The notes: generated from the sequence alone by a model not told the origin. DNA of 35,131 bases from an uncultured Saprospiraceae bacterium (GCA_937929945.1 CALFUK010000165.1:1-35131); one strand, 5' to 3'. Shown: positions 22,497 through 33,771, counted from the stretch's first letter. A program made the numbers and translations.

Positions 22497-23831
22497 TTAT
22501 GTATTGGCTTTCTGTGTATCGGCCTCGGGACTGGCCGTCAGCTCTTCTTCGTCAAACTCTACGGAAGGGATAAAGTCTAAAATGTCCATGATCTCCTTTT
22601 TACGCTTGAAGAACTGGGGTAGCTCTTCAGCTGCCATCGGCTTAGGCGGAGGGAAGTTCATACGGGTATGATCTACCTGCCGGCCATTTTTCCAAAATCT
22701 AAAGCAAACGTGCGGGCCAGTAGCCAGCCCAGTCTGGCCTACGTAGCCTATGGTCTCACCTTGGCTGACTCTGGTACCTCGTCTGATACCACTTGCAAAT
22801 TTGGACATGTGTAGGTATTGGGTCTGTATTTCCTTACTGTGTCTGATTTTGACGTATTTACCATTGCCCTTAGAGTAGCCAGCGATGTCGATGGTACCAG
22901 CGGATACAGCCCTGATGGGTGTACCGTGTGGAGCGGCATAGTCAGTACCTAAGTGCGGCTTCCTTCGTTTCAGTATGGGGTGGAATCTTCTGAGATTGAA
23001 GCTGGAGGAGATATAGCTCGATCTGACAGGAGACTTAAGAAAATCACGCTTAGTCGCTCTTCCTTCCAGGTCGTAGAAGCCTGCGTATTCATCATTTTCA
23101 AAATGAATCGCATAATGCTCTTTATCATTCTTATAATAGGCACCGAGTAAGTCTCCGACACCGACCATCTCACCATCGATATGTTTAGTTTGGTACACCA
23201 GCTTGAATTCGTCACCTTTTTGAGCTCTCGGAAAATCCACACTCCACCCTAATGCATCTTCCATTTTGCTGATCAGAGCATGTTGTGAGTTAGCTGAGGT
23301 CATGGCATTCCATAGTGATGTCTCAATTCTACCGGCTAAGGTCTCCTGGCAGAGTGTTACTTCTTTCTCTATTTCTTGTACAGTGATGGAGTCTCTCAGA
23401 TCGAATAGGACATAAGAGAAGGGATCAGGCTCATAGACGAGACATTCTGCTGCACCACAAGGATCACTTTTTACAATGGTTAGTTTTTTGCCAGCCTTAA
23501 GTCTTCTTACGCTGTACACATCACGCGAAGCTGTCTCTAGCTTGGCTATTTTTCCGTGATCTATTCCATTATAGTATAGGATGTCTCCTAAAAACTGATT
23601 TGGCTGAAGCACCAAAGATTCGAGATGAAATGCATTGAGGTCAAATCCATATTTGATCGGAGTCACCGTTTCTGCGACATGCTCCTCTGCGATTTGTTTT
23701 TTTGAAGACAATGTGGGGCCAAATTCTTGAAAGGCGTACACCGCCATCGCTGCTATACAGCAGGCTATGATAATATCTAATAAGATATTTCTTTTCTTTC
23801 TGGGCGAAAGACCATTGATGTCGTCAGTCAA
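22497..23831 (-). CDS. M23 (LytM) peptidoglycan peptidase
   Basis: A protein of 444 residues: cytosolic N-tail, one membrane anchor (~17-36), then a periplasmic part. The middle region (~60-230, e.g. LDALGWSVDFPRAQKGDEFKL-type sequence) resembles the N-terminal domains of MepM-like endopeptidases. The M23 domain covers ~270-390: H293 and D297 in KPHLGTDYAA, H341 in YLHMSKF, H374 in GPHVCFRF. The usual HxH zinc motif reads H-V-C, so C376 takes the zinc-histidine place. The C-tail is acidic. Such enzymes cut peptide cross-links during wall growth. The gene is convergent with the kinase gene and stands alone. Confidence 0.88.
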   Translation of the reverse strand: MTDDINGLSPRKKRNILLDIIIACCIAAMAVYAFQEFGPTLSSKKQIAEEHVAETVTPIKYGFDLNAFHLESLVLQPNQFLGDILYYNGIDHGKIAKLETASRDVYSVRRLKAGKKLTIVKSDPCGAAECLVYEPDPFSYVLFDLRDSITVQEIEKEVTLCQETLAGRIETSLWNAMTSANSQHALISKMEDALGWSVDFPRAQKGDEFKLVYQTKHIDGEMVGVGDLLGAYYKNDKEHYAIHFENDEYAGFYDLEGRATKRDFLKSPVRSSYISSSFNLRRFHPILKRRKPHLGTDYAAPHGTPIRAVSAGTIDIAGYSKGNGKYVKIRHSKEIQTQYLHMSKFASGIRRGTRVSQGETIGYVGQTGLATGPHVCFRFWKNGRQVDHTRMNFPPPKPMAAEELPQFFKRKKEIMDILDFIPSVEFDEEELTASPEADTQKANT

Positions 23832-24010
23832 TGTCTCAGGATTTTGGTATTTAATAAAAAACCTTAGGAGGATGCTGCAATATATACCTTTTCAGATTTC
23901 TTAGAGCAAAGAATAGATGTTAAAACAAATATAAAATTTAGTGGTGCAGATAGTCAGCCAGATAAGTATATGTAGTGGATTTAATATGACATTTTGAGAT
24001 ATATTTGAGT

Positions 24011-24853
24011 ATGAATTCGATCAATTGTAATGGTAAGCTTCTTTCATTTTCGCGACCTCAGATTATGGGCATCGTGAATCTGACGACTGATTCATTTCAT
24101 CGAGGCAGCCGAGTCTCTTCGCTCGATGATGCAGTGAATCTCATCTCCCGCATGATAGCAGATGGAGCTACAGTCATTGACATCGGCGGCCAGTCGTCAA
24201 GACCGAGAGCTGACCGCATCACCGCAGAGGAGGAGCTGAGTAAACTTGTGGAGCCAATCAAAGAGATCCGAAAAGCCTTTCCTGAGATCATTTTATCCAT
24301 AGATACATTTTATAGTAAGGTAGCCGCTGAGTTGATTCGAGTGGGTGTGGATATGATTAATGACATCTCGGCAGGCAGCATTGACCCGGACATTTTTAAA
24401 GTGGTAGGGGAGTCGCAGGCGGGTTATGTCCTCATGCACATGCTGGGGACACCGCAGACCATGCAGGACAATCCCAGCTACGATGCCGTCTGTATGGACA
24501 TCCTCAAATTTTTACAGCAGAAACTGAATGAACTCAGTGAACTACACGTCACAGAGGTGCTCATTGATCCAGGCATAGGCTTTGGCAAGACCATAGACCA
24601 GAACTTCGAAATCCTCAGAAAACTCAATGTCTATCAGATACTCGATCGACCTGTAATGGTAGGCCTATCGAGGAAATCTCTGATCTATAAGACGCTGGGC
24701 ATCACGTCTGATGAAGCCCTCAATGGCACATCCGTCCTGCACCTGGCAGCACTACAACAGGGAGCTAAGATTCTCAGGGTGCATGATGTCAAAGAAGCAT
24801 ACGAGACCATCAGCTTATATGAAAGTTTGCAAGACGCACATCAAGCCGATTAA
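24011..24853 (+). CDS. folP: Dihydropteroate synthase
   Basis: A protein of 280 residues from ATG 24011; a TTG two codons upstream is possible but not needed. It joins p-aminobenzoate to dihydropterin pyrophosphate in folate synthesis, the sulfonamide target step (family knowledge). Motifs: MGIVNLTTDSF (usual form MGILNVTPDSF), DIGGQSSRP, LSIDTFYSKVA, INDISAG, LMHMLGTPQTMQ, DPGIGFGKT and VGLSRKS. All main pterin- and phosphate-site elements are present. The tamB-like gene follows 78 bp downstream on the same strand. Confidence 0.95.
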   Translation: MNSINCNGKLLSFSRPQIMGIVNLTTDSFHRGSRVSSLDDAVNLISRMIADGATVIDIGGQSSRPRADRITAEEELSKLVEPIKEIRKAFPEIILSIDTFYSKVAAELIRVGVDMINDISAGSIDPDIFKVVGESQAGYVLMHMLGTPQTMQDNPSYDAVCMDILKFLQQKLNELSELHVTEVLIDPGIGFGKTIDQNFEILRKLNVYQILDRPVMVGLSRKSLIYKTLGITSDEALNGTSVLHLAALQQGAKILRVHDVKEAYETISLYESLQDAHQAD

Positions 24854-24880
24854 TTATACGTTAAACTGCTACACATTGCA

Positions 24881-24888
24881 TAGCTTTG
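24881..24888 (+). promoter_or_regulatory. Weak candidate -7 box upstream of tamB
   Basis: TAGCTTTG fits TAnnTTTG and lies 43 bases before the TTG start of the TamB-like gene. No matching upstream TTG at the proper distance was found, and cotranscription with folP is equally possible. Confidence 0.25.
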
Positions 24889-24931
24889 TGGCATACATTC
24901 TGTTATACTATTATCACAAGACATTATCAGA

Positions 24932-27900
24932 TTGACTGACCAGCAATCAAATCCGACGCCTCAGAAAAAAAAGAGATCGCTGTGGCGATACTTAGGTTAT
25001 TTTATTGTCCTTTTGTTTCTTCTATTTTTCCTTTTATCACTGCTTATACAGCTGCCAAGTGTGCAAAATTGGTTGGCAGATCGCATGAGCAAGACATACT
25101 CAAAGAAGTTAGATGCCGACATCAAAATTGGTGAAATCTATCTGTCTCTGGTTGACGGTGTAGTCATTAAGGACTTTTTGGTCGCTGATGCGGAAGGAGA
25201 TACGATTATATCGAGTAAAAAATTTGCTACTTCATTCAAGAGCAGTCTGAAGTCGATGCTAAGTAATGATATTGATTTGGGCTGGCTCTATCTGGAAGAT
25301 GCGCGAGTCAATCTTAAGACCAGAAAAGGTGAAGTGAAAACAAATCTGGAGCTGCTCTTAGAAAAACTCAACGATAAACCAAAGGATTCATCATCTGGGA
25401 GCTCTACTTTACCATCATTTGAGGGCTTGGACATTACTAACTCGTCTTTCATCATACAAAATGAAAACACTGGCGCATTCAGTGAATACAGTATAGCTAA
25501 GGGTGTTATTGATGTAGATAAGATCGATCTGGATAATCGTTCGTTTTCAGTGAACCTGATCAAATTAGACAGCCCCGTGATCGAGCTGATCACCGCCGCA
25601 TCCGTATCCGTTGATTCGGATGACAACCCTCAGCCAAATGAGATAAACCAGCCCGCCGAGCTCCCATTTCAGGTGTACGTGGATCAACTGGAGATCACTA
25701 ATGGCCAAATCGTGAAAAGCACGGTCGATAAAAGGTCATTCGAGCAAGGTTACTTTGATAAAGATCACTTTCGGGTGGATGATCTATCCATCAATATCAC
25801 GGAGACTGAATTGCTTTCGAATGGATTCGTACGAGCCTCTCTCAAGAACATCTCAGGCAGACTGAATGATAGGGTAGAACTAGAGAATTTTCAGTGTGAA
25901 TCCTTTGTGGTCAATGAAAATGGTATTGAAATCAATGACTTCGGACTAAAGAGTCAAAAGACGGTGATCTCTCAGCAGCTATTCATCTCATATAATGCAT
26001 TTTCAGATTTGAGAGATTCGCTTTCGAATGTATCAGTGAATGCTGATCTCGAGCAGATAGACTTCGCTGTGGATGATCTTGTCTATTTCGTTCCAGGTCT
26101 GAAGAATTCGAAATTCGTCAGTAATAATCAAGGTAAGACCATAAAGCTGAAAGGCAAACTCATTGGTAATGCGGAAAACTTACAGGCTAAGAACATTGAT
26201 ATCCAGTTTGGCAATGGCTCTCGATTCTTAGGTAATGTATCTGGCAAGAACCTGAACATCCCAGGACGTGAAGTGATAAATCTCAAGGTAGACAGATTAG
26301 AGTCTTCGGTGCCAGAACTGAGGAGCATCATACCTGGGCTAAACCTTCCTGCTAATTTCGACAAATTAGGTAAGATCAATTATCAAGGTTCTGTCGATGG
26401 CTTTATCAAGGACTTCGTGATCTTCGGTAATCTGACGACTGATATAGGTGATGCCATTGTTGATATCAAATTGGATTCCAAAGACGGGTTTGATCAGCTA
26501 GCTTATTCAGGCTTTTTAGACTTGATCGACTTTGACCTGAGGACTTGGACGGACAATGATGACTTCAGTAAGGTGAGCTTCACCTCCCAGATCATCGAAG
26601 GTAAGGGGCTCAAACTAAATACTGCGAGCGCAATCTTAGAGTCGGAGATTCTATCATTCACCTTCAAGGAGTACGAATACAAGAATATACTCATCGACGG
26701 AGCCATAGATAAAGATCAGTTCAATGGTGCGTTATCGATTAATGATCAGAACATCAGCCTTGATTTTGATGGTTTTATTAAGAACTTAGATTCTCTGCCA
26801 CAGTATGAATTCGTCTCAAAGGTAAAGTACGCCGACTTACAGGCACTAAACCTGACAAAAGATAAAATCCAAGTCAGTGGTGATCTGTCATTAGATCTGC
26901 GGGGCGAAAACCTGGAGAGTATGACAGGGACAGGTAGAATGGACAAGCTATTAATCGTGAAGCAAGACTCCATCTACAGCATTGACTCTTTACTCTTCGA
27001 ATCTACCCGCCTGAGTGACGACGAGATGAGCTTCGCCATGGAGTCTGATATTTTGGATATGGAGGCCAGAGGTAGTTTTGACCTCAGAAACATCCACACC
27101 ACCTTCTTGCAAATCCTCAAACAAAACTATCCCTACCATACCCGAAATATAGCATCTACACAGGCACTCAATCAGCCAGACTATGACTACACTCTGGATG
27201 TGAATATCAAAGACTCCAAAAATCTGTTCGAACTGGCAGGTGTAAAAAAGCTTCGACTAAAAGAAACCAAAGTCAAGGGCTTTGTCTCTACTGCGAATAA
27301 TGAATTTGACATTGACATAGAGTCTCCAGGCTTCAGCATCAATGATATCAACCTGATGAAGATCCGCATGAAAGCTATCAATAAAGACAGCAATGGATCA
27401 TTCGTGATGAACATTGATTCATCCAGCATCAACTCTATCAAATTCAATCCGATGAGAATCTCTACCGCTGCCAGTGGAGACCGGATTATATTCAATGTAT
27501 CGACAGAGCAAAATTCTGACTCTCTGCAGAATATTAGTGTTCTGGGGCAGCTCATCCCACATGAGAAAGGCTACGAGATTAACATTGAGGACAATGAGCT
27601 GTTTGTACTCGGTAAGAACTGGGCGATCAATGATGGCAATAAGATCATCATCGGAGATAAATACCTTGATCTGGATGACCTGATCATCACTGATGGAGAT
27701 CGGGCAATCGCCTTGGATGATATAGACCAGCAGGGGCTTAATATTGACATGATTAATTTTGATGTAGACCTGCTTAACCCAGTCATTGACTATGACAAGA
27801 TGCTGCTTTCTGGATCGGGTAATACGAATGTAAAGATCAACACCATATTTGGAGACGAGCAGTTCATTACTGGATATGTCAGCGTGCCTGACTTCAGGGT

Positions 27901-29776
27901 GAATGGAGACGAGTTTGGCCAGTTACTGCTTAAAGCCGAGAAGAAGAATGATGTGAACGCACTGGACATAGCGTTTGCAATCGCTAAGGATACGCAGAAT
28001 GTGACCGTGATGGGCGGCTATGACCTAAGCCTGAATGAGCTCGATATCGTAGTGGACATGGATTATTTTCCACTGAATATATTCGAGTACATCATTCCCG
28101 AAGGTATCTCACAGACGGAGGGTAATGTTACCATAGATGCCAGAATCTCGGGGCCTACTGACAATCTGAAGCTATTAGGTGATGCGATTATTCAGGGTGG
28201 AGCCTCTAAAATCGATTATCTGGGTACCTACTATACCTTTGATGATCAGTACATCATATTGGATGAGACCTACATCGATGCCACTGGTGTAGAGCTGACT
28301 GATGTCAAAGGGAATAAGGCTGTCATCAATGGAGGCTTAAGGCATGATTTTTTTGGTGATTTTCGTCTTGATCTTAATATTTCATCTCCTCGATTCATTG
28401 GACTGAATACCACGAAGAGAGAGAATCCACTTTACTATGGCCTCGGCGAGGGTAGGATGTCCGTAGATTTCTCAGGACCATTTGATGCTGCTGATATAGA
28501 AGTTACTGCGACAACGGCACCGACAGCACATCTTTCATTCCCCATATCAGAATCGGTCACTGACTTTGACGAGAGCTTCATCAAGTTTAAAAAGAAGAAG
28601 TCTGATGACGAAGAATCTGATGAAGACAAGAAAAGCTTCGCTGAAGAATTTAAGCTCTTGGGATTAAACTTTAAGCTGAACCTCGAAGTCACAGAAGATG
28701 CCATAGTCAGTATCATCTTTGACGAGCGAGCAGGGGAAGTCTTGAAAGGTCGAGGTACTGGAGACATTTCCGTAGACATTACCCGTGCAGGGGACTTCGA
28801 GGTATTTGGCGAATATAATGTGGTGGGTGGAGAGTATCTATTTTCAGCTTATGGTCTGGTCGCCAAGCCATTCGACATCAAGCGAGGTGGTATCCTCAAC
28901 TGGAATGGTGACCCGTTCAACGCCTCAATCCAAGTGGAAGCCGCCTACAGCGGTGTGAGAGCCCCACTGAATGTCTTCTTAGCGGAGTATCTGAGTGCCT
29001 CCACACAGCAGTCACAGCAGGAAGCCCGTAATCGCACCGATGTTAATTTAGATCTTATTCTGAACGGTACCTTATTCAATCCGATAGTCAGTTTCGACAT
29101 CGGCTTCCCAGATGTCACCGGAGAATTAAAATCATACGCCGATAGTAAGATGAGAACACTGCGCGCTACAGAAAATGGGATCAACAATCAAGTCGTCGGT
29201 CTGCTCGTCTTTAAGAATTTCCTACCATATGATAATCCACTATCTACACTGAATGGGAATAGCCTTATTTTGACAGGATCATCTACCGTGACTGAGTTTT
29301 TTACTAGTCAATTAGGCCTGGTGCTGAATGAGCTCATCTCTCAAGGTCTGAGCGATGACTCATTTATTAGAGGCATCGATGTGAATATCGGGCTGAATGA
29401 AAACAAAGATATTTTTGCCCAAAATTCTAATGCTAACATTCTTCCAGATGAGTTAGATGTCAGTACGCGATATTATTTCAAGAATGACAACTTTGTTCTC
29501 AATTTAGGAGGCAACTACGTTTGGGAACCTACCTTTGGAGTAGAGAGCTATATCGTAGGGGATGTGATACTGGATTATTATATTTCCGACGATCGGAAGC
29601 TAAAGTTACAGATCTACAGTAAGTTTGACTACGATGAGACGGAGGGTTATGGGCGCCGTTATAAAAATGGATTTGGTATTACCTACAGAAGTGAATTCGG
29701 AACTCTATCAGAGTTTGTGAATGGCTTGGGCCAGAGTGTCAATGAATGGCCGAAAGGACCAGGTGGTTCAGAATAA
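24932..29776 (+). CDS. tamB: TamB-like (DUF490) giant envelope protein
   Basis: A protein of 1614 residues from a TTG at 24932. The next ATG lies beyond the membrane anchor, so the rare start is chosen. A Lys/Arg-rich cytosolic tip (KKKRSLWRY) is followed by one hydrophobic anchor (~20-45, YFIVLLFLLFFLLSLLIQL), then a very long periplasmic part of repeating beta strands, as in AsmA/TamB lipid-conduit proteins. The start LPSVQNWLADRMSKTYSKKL matches the family's N-terminal signature. The last ~450 residues form the TamB C-terminal domain: LKGRGTGDISVDITRAGDFE, GEYNVVGGEYLFSAYGLVAKPFDI and LNGTLFNPIVSFDIGFP. It links inner and outer membranes and aids outer-membrane assembly or lipid transport (family knowledge). 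Convergent with aroC. Confidence 0.92.
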   Translation: MTDQQSNPTPQKKKRSLWRYLGYFIVLLFLLFFLLSLLIQLPSVQNWLADRMSKTYSKKLDADIKIGEIYLSLVDGVVIKDFLVADAEGDTIISSKKFATSFKSSLKSMLSNDIDLGWLYLEDARVNLKTRKGEVKTNLELLLEKLNDKPKDSSSGSSTLPSFEGLDITNSSFIIQNENTGAFSEYSIAKGVIDVDKIDLDNRSFSVNLIKLDSPVIELITAASVSVDSDDNPQPNEINQPAELPFQVYVDQLEITNGQIVKSTVDKRSFEQGYFDKDHFRVDDLSINITETELLSNGFVRASLKNISGRLNDRVELENFQCESFVVNENGIEINDFGLKSQKTVISQQLFISYNAFSDLRDSLSNVSVNADLEQIDFAVDDLVYFVPGLKNSKFVSNNQGKTIKLKGKLIGNAENLQAKNIDIQFGNGSRFLGNVSGKNLNIPGREVINLKVDRLESSVPELRSIIPGLNLPANFDKLGKINYQGSVDGFIKDFVIFGNLTTDIGDAIVDIKLDSKDGFDQLAYSGFLDLIDFDLRTWTDNDDFSKVSFTSQIIEGKGLKLNTASAILESEILSFTFKEYEYKNILIDGAIDKDQFNGALSINDQNISLDFDGFIKNLDSLPQYEFVSKVKYADLQALNLTKDKIQVSGDLSLDLRGENLESMTGTGRMDKLLIVKQDSIYSIDSLLFESTRLSDDEMSFAMESDILDMEARGSFDLRNIHTTFLQILKQNYPYHTRNIASTQALNQPDYDYTLDVNIKDSKNLFELAGVKKLRLKETKVKGFVSTANNEFDIDIESPGFSINDINLMKIRMKAINKDSNGSFVMNIDSSSINSIKFNPMRISTAASGDRIIFNVSTEQNSDSLQNISVLGQLIPHEKGYEINIEDNELFVLGKNWAINDGNKIIIGDKYLDLDDLIITDGDRAIALDDIDQQGLNIDMINFDVDLLNPVIDYDKMLLSGSGNTNVKINTIFGDEQFITGYVSVPDFRVNGDEFGQLLLKAEKKNDVNALDIAFAIAKDTQNVTVMGGYDLSLNELDIVVDMDYFPLNIFEYIIPEGISQTEGNVTIDARISGPTDNLKLLGDAIIQGGASKIDYLGTYYTFDDQYIILDETYIDATGVELTDVKGNKAVINGGLRHDFFGDFRLDLNISSPRFIGLNTTKRENPLYYGLGEGRMSVDFSGPFDAADIEVTATTAPTAHLSFPISESVTDFDESFIKFKKKKSDDEESDEDKKSFAEEFKLLGLNFKLNLEVTEDAIVSIIFDERAGEVLKGRGTGDISVDITRAGDFEVFGEYNVVGGEYLFSAYGLVAKPFDIKRGGILNWNGDPFNASIQVEAAYSGVRAPLNVFLAEYLSASTQQSQQEARNRTDVNLDLILNGTLFNPIVSFDIGFPDVTGELKSYADSKMRTLRATENGINNQVVGLLVFKNFLPYDNPLSTLNGNSLILTGSSTVTEFFTSQLGLVLNELISQGLSDDSFIRGIDVNIGLNENKDIFAQNSNANILPDELDVSTRYYFKNDNFVLNLGGNYVWEPTFGVESYIVGDVILDYYISDDRKLKLQIYSKFDYDETEGYGRRYKNGFGITYRSEFGTLSEFVNGLGQSVNEWPKGPGGSE

Positions 29777-29809
29777 AAGAACCTAAAGATTTTCCAATTA
29801 TCATCGAAA

Positions 29810-30889
29810 CTATTGTATCGACTTCTGTCTCAGTAGAAAGTCTACAATCACTAAGGCTGCCATAGCTTCTACGATCGGCACAGCACGTGGTACCACGCAG
29901 GGATCATGTCTGCCCTTGCCAGTGACTACGGCATCATCCCCAGCCTTATTCACTGAGGGCTGATCTCTCATAATCGTAGCGACGGGCTTAAAGGCGACAT
30001 TGCAATAGATGTCCATGCCATTGGAGATGCCTCCTTGGATACCGCCTGAGAAATTAGTGGTAGTAGATATTTTGCCTGATTCATCATTTTGGAAATGATC
30101 ATTGTGCTCGCTGCCTTTCATAGAGAGCGAGCTAAACCCTGATCCATACTCGAAGCCTTTGACCGCATTGATACTAAGCATGGCCTTACCCAGCTCAGCG
30201 TGGAGCTTATCGAATACGGGCTCGCCGATACCCGCAGGACAGCCCTTGATCACACAGCTGATCATGCCACCCACGGTATCACCCTGCTTCTTGATTTCTT
30301 TAATGTAGTCGATCATGGTCTGAGCTACCTCTGGGTCAGCACACCGCACAATGTTGTTTTCTGCCTCTGCGAGGTCCAGTTCTTGATAGCTTTTGCTGGT
30401 CTTGATGTGACCTACCTGGCTCACGTAGGCTGCTACTGTGATGCCGTGGTCGCTGAGTATGGTCTTCGCTACGGCTCCAGCAGCGACTCGGGCTGCTGTC
30501 TCTCTGGCTGATGACCTGCCTCCACCTCTGTAGTCACGCACGCCGTACTTAGCGTCGTAGGTATAGTCGGCATGTGAGGGGCGGTATTTATCCGCTATGT
30601 GTGAGTAGTCCTTGGAGCGCTGATCAGTATTCTTAATGTAGATGCTGATGGGTGTGCCCGTGGATTGGCCTTCGAATACTCCTGAGAATATTTCTAATGC
30701 ATCTGGTTCTTTCCGCTGGGTGGTGATGGCTGATTGGCCAGGCTTTCTTCTCTCCAGTTCTGCCTGGATGAATGCTTCGTCTATCTTGATGCCTGGGGGA
30801 CATCCATCGATGACGACTCCGATGCCTTTGCCGTGTGATTCTCCGAAGGTAGAGATTCTGAAGAGTGTACCATAACTATTTCCAGCCAT
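29810..30889 (-). CDS. aroC: Chorismate synthase
   Basis: A protein of 359 residues, the usual length. It converts 5-enolpyruvylshikimate 3-phosphate to chorismate with reduced FMN, the last common step of aromatic synthesis. All three family signatures are visible: [20 protein letters not shown] at the N-terminus, [23 protein letters not shown] (~118-140), and [21 protein letters not shown] near the C-terminus. The conserved flavin-site stretch [13 protein letters not shown] is present. The gene stands alone, convergent with the TamB-like gene (33 bp between stops) and divergent from mutS2. Confidence 0.97.
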   Translation of the reverse strand: MAGNSYGTLFRISTFGESHGKGIGVVIDGCPPGIKIDEAFIQAELERRKPGQSAITTQRKEPDALEIFSGVFEGQSTGTPISIYIKNTDQRSKDYSHIADKYRPSHADYTYDAKYGVRDYRGGGRSSARETAARVAAGAVAKTILSDHGITVAAYVSQVGHIKTSKSYQELDLAEAENNIVRCADPEVAQTMIDYIKEIKKQGDTVGGMISCVIKGCPAGIGEPVFDKLHAELGKAMLSINAVKGFEYGSGFSSLSMKGSEHNDHFQNDESGKISTTTNFSGGIQGGISNGMDIYCNVAFKPVATIMRDQPSVNKAGDDAVVTGKGRHDPCVVPRAVPIVEAMAALVIVDFLLRQKSIQ

Positions 30890-30935
30890 CTGTTGTTATC
30901 ATTTCTAATCCGCAATATTAAGACTAATTGTTTGT

Positions 30936-30943
30936 TAATTTTG
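30936..30943 (+). promoter_or_regulatory. Candidate -7 box of mutS2
   Basis: TAATTTTG, a full TAnnTTTG match, ending 18 bases before the mutS2 ATG in the 72-bp divergent gap with aroC. The upstream TTG is not at standard spacing. Confidence 0.38.
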
Positions 30944-30961
30944 TGAAACTAAAGTGAAGAA

Positions 30962-33337
30962 ATGGAATTCATTCCAGCAGACGCGAGCCAGTCTATTGAA
31001 TTTGATAAGATATTAGAATTGCTAAAACAGGGGTGCCTGAGCCCACTCGCTGCGGCGCATATATCAGAATTGCCCTTTTTACAGCATCCTGAGGCCATCC
31101 GAGATCAGCTCATGCTGGTGGACGAATATCGATATCTGATGGTCCTCTCAGAGTCTCTGCCTATGGCTAGCTACGGAGAGGTGCGTAAGCAGTTAGACTA
31201 CCTACAGACTGATGGCTATGTGCTGGAGATAGAACACATCGTAGAAATCAATCACATCATCCAGGTAGCTAAAGCGATCGAGCAGCGCTTCAAGAAAATG
31301 GAAGAGGGTAAAGCACCGAGGCTCCAGGAAATGTACAGCAGCCTGGAATTCCCGGCGGGCATAGAGAAGATCATCCCCCAAGTCATAGATGATGCAGGAG
31401 AAATTCGGGCCAATGCCAGCCCAGAGCTGGGAAGAATCATCAGAGGCATTCGCTCCAAAGAGAGCCAGGTGCTCAAGGAGTTCAACAAAATATTGCTGCA
31501 GTATAAGCAGAAGGGGCTCCTGTCAGAATCAGAAGAAAGCTACCGAAATGGGCGACGTGTCCTCTCCATCCCCTCAGAGCATAAGCGGCAGATCAAAGGT
31601 ATCATACACGATGAATCCGCCACGGGTAAGACCAGCTATCTGGAGCCAGAATCTGTCGTACTGATCAATAATGATATTCTGGAATTAGAGCTGGAGAAGC
31701 GCAAAGAAATCTACAAGATTCTGAAAGAACTCTGCCAGAAGCTTAAGGGCTACACCAGCTACATCCATGGCTACCAATCCATGCTCGTGACTTTGGATGT
31801 CATCCAGTCTAAGGCCAGGCTGGCAGTCCAGCTGGACGGACACCGACCTAAAATCGTAGATCAGCCCTGCTTCAAAATCATGGAAGGATACCACCCGCTG
31901 CTCAAGCTCAAGAACAGCCAGTCAGGCGTGAAGACGGTCCCCTTCACATTAGAGCTGAAGGAGCAAAACCGCATCTTTATGATCTCGGGCCCCAATGCGG
32001 GAGGAAAGTCGATCACACTGAAAGCTGTCGGACTGTTACAGCTGATGGTCCAGTTTGGCTGTTTAGTCCCAGTCGCAGCCGATTCTGAGTTTGGTGTGTT
32101 TCACACGCTATGCTGTGACATCGGTGATCAGCAGTCCGTAGAGGACGACCTGAGTACCTACAGCGGCCGCCTGAAGAATATGAAAGAATTCTTGGAAAGA
32201 GCCAGTAGTCGTAGCTTGGTCCTCATTGATGAGTTTGGCTCTGGCACTGATCCTAAGCTGGGTGGAGCTATCGCAGAGTCTATCCTCTTCACTTTACATC
32301 GAAAGAAGATACACGCGGTGATTACCACTCACTACTCTAACCTGAAGGTCTTCGCGCACAAGACCAAAGGCATCGTAAACGGAGCCATGCACTTTGACCA
32401 AGAGCGACTCCAGCCCAGTTATCAACTGATGGTGGGTAAGCCTGGTGGTTCATTCGCCTTTGAGATCGCAGAGAAGGTAGGTCTGCCTCAAAAAGTGCTA
32501 CACTTCGCTAAGAAGAATGCTGGGGTCAATCTAAAGGCGATGGACTCTCTCATCTCAGATCTGACTAAGCAAAAAAAACAGCTGGACGATAAGGAGGAAG
32601 AACTGCAGCGAAAAGAAAAAGTACTGGATCGGCTGACGGCTAATTATAACACACTGCAACGAGAACTTGACATCCAGCGAAAGAAATTCAAGAAGGTCAG
32701 AAAGGAGTTTGAAGTGAATGAGATAGCACGCGATAAAAAGCAGCTGGAAAAACTGGTAAAAGACCTCAGAGAATCGCAGAATATTGAAAAAGCTAAGGAG
32801 GTCTTAGCAGAAGTCAAGACCAAGCAGAAAGATGTCCAGCAAACTGTCGAAACGCTCAAAGAGGAAATATTCGAAGTGACACCAGATGGTGAAATACCGG
32901 TCGTAGGAGACTTCGTGAAGACGCGCAACGGTAATCTGCACGGCCAAGTCGTCAAAATCAAGAAGAACCAACTGATCATCGAGACCGGTAATATGCAGAT
33001 CAGCGCAGCCATGGCCGACTGCATCAAGATTAATACACCTATCGAGACTAACTCTAAGAAGCGGATCAATACTTATCTGAAAACCGAGGTCTCATCAATA
33101 GAGAGCAAGATCGATATCAGAGGCTACCGCAGGGCAGAGTCACTATTGCTCTTAGAAGAATTTTTGGATAATGCCCTGATTTCTAATGCTAACATGATCA
33201 AGATCATCCATGGCACTGGTAATGGGGTGCTCAGACGAGCGGTAAGAGAAAAGCTGAGAGAATATAAGGACATCAAAAGCATCACCTCACCTCCAGATGA
33301 ACAAGGAGGTGAAGGTGTGACACTTGTAAATTTTTAA
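30962..33337 (+). CDS. mutS2: MutS2 ATPase/endonuclease with Smr domain
   Basis: A protein of 791 residues, typical for MutS2. N-terminal core and clamp helices (1-320), then the ATPase: Walker A GPNAGGKS (343-350), [13 protein letters not shown] signature region, Walker [14 protein letters not shown] and the [12 protein letters not shown] segment. A long charged coiled coil (~520-640) follows. The C-terminal Smr nuclease domain (~705-791) has the [19 protein letters not shown] and [14 protein letters not shown] motifs. There is no mismatch-recognition domain, as expected. MutS2 acts on recombination intermediates and, in some bacteria, on collided ribosomes (family knowledge). Its TAA overlaps the ndk TAA on the other strand within a TTAA. 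Confidence 0.96.
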   Translation: MEFIPADASQSIEFDKILELLKQGCLSPLAAAHISELPFLQHPEAIRDQLMLVDEYRYLMVLSESLPMASYGEVRKQLDYLQTDGYVLEIEHIVEINHIIQVAKAIEQRFKKMEEGKAPRLQEMYSSLEFPAGIEKIIPQVIDDAGEIRANASPELGRIIRGIRSKESQVLKEFNKILLQYKQKGLLSESEESYRNGRRVLSIPSEHKRQIKGIIHDESATGKTSYLEPESVVLINNDILELELEKRKEIYKILKELCQKLKGYTSYIHGYQSMLVTLDVIQSKARLAVQLDGHRPKIVDQPCFKIMEGYHPLLKLKNSQSGVKTVPFTLELKEQNRIFMISGPNAGGKSITLKAVGLLQLMVQFGCLVPVAADSEFGVFHTLCCDIGDQQSVEDDLSTYSGRLKNMKEFLERASSRSLVLIDEFGSGTDPKLGGAIAESILFTLHRKKIHAVITTHYSNLKVFAHKTKGIVNGAMHFDQERLQPSYQLMVGKPGGSFAFEIAEKVGLPQKVLHFAKKNAGVNLKAMDSLISDLTKQKKQLDDKEEELQRKEKVLDRLTANYNTLQRELDIQRKKFKKVRKEFEVNEIARDKKQLEKLVKDLRESQNIEKAKEVLAEVKTKQKDVQQTVETLKEEIFEVTPDGEIPVVGDFVKTRNGNLHGQVVKIKKNQLIIETGNMQISAAMADCIKINTPIETNSKKRINTYLKTEVSSIESKIDIRGYRRAESLLLLEEFLDNALISNANMIKIIHGTGNGVLRRAVREKLREYKDIKSITSPPDEQGGEGVTLVNF

Positions 33338-33753
33338 AGCATTTCAGGTGCGGAGAAGTGGAATGAACCTTCAATGGCTGCATTCTCATCACTATCAGCT
33401 CCATGTACAGCATTCTCGCCAATACTGGTGGCGTAGAGAGCTCTGATGGTGCCAGCCTCAGCCTCAGCTGGATTCGTGGCTCCGATGAGCTTTCTGAAAT
33501 CCTCTACAGCATTATCCTTCTCTAAGATCGCTGCTACGATAGGGCCTGAAGACATAAAGTCCACCAGCTCACCGTAGAAAGGTCTTTCTTTGTGCACCGC
33601 ATAGAACTGACCTGCTGTCTCCTTAGACAGTTTAGTTTTTTTCAATGCTACGATTCTGAAACCCGCTTTGTTGATTTGTGCAAGGATTGCTCCTGTGTGG
33701 CCAGCCTTTACGGCATCTGGCTTTATCATTGTGAACGTCCTGTTAGTCGCCAT
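33334..33753 (-). CDS. ndk: Nucleoside diphosphate kinase
   Basis: A protein of 139 residues, the usual length. It transfers the gamma phosphate between nucleoside triphosphates and diphosphates through a phospho-histidine. Visible: [13 protein letters not shown] with K11, the [15 protein letters not shown] loop, the R in GTIRALYA, and the active-site H117 in [13 protein letters not shown] (usual form NAVHGSDS). The gene ends tail-to-tail with mutS2, overlapping four bases, and diverges from nrnA. Confidence 0.97.
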   Translation of the reverse strand: MATNRTFTMIKPDAVKAGHTGAILAQINKAGFRIVALKKTKLSKETAGQFYAVHKERPFYGELVDFMSSGPIVAAILEKDNAVEDFRKLIGATNPAEAEAGTIRALYATSIGENAVHGADSDENAAIEGSFHFSAPEML

Positions 33754-33771
33754 ATGTTATTAATTTTGGCG

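Noticed and set aside
24000-24007. TATATTTG box directly before folP
   Set aside because: A start of transcription 5-8 bases downstream would fall at or after the folP ATG at 24011, which is needed for the conserved N-terminus. Probably AT-rich chance.
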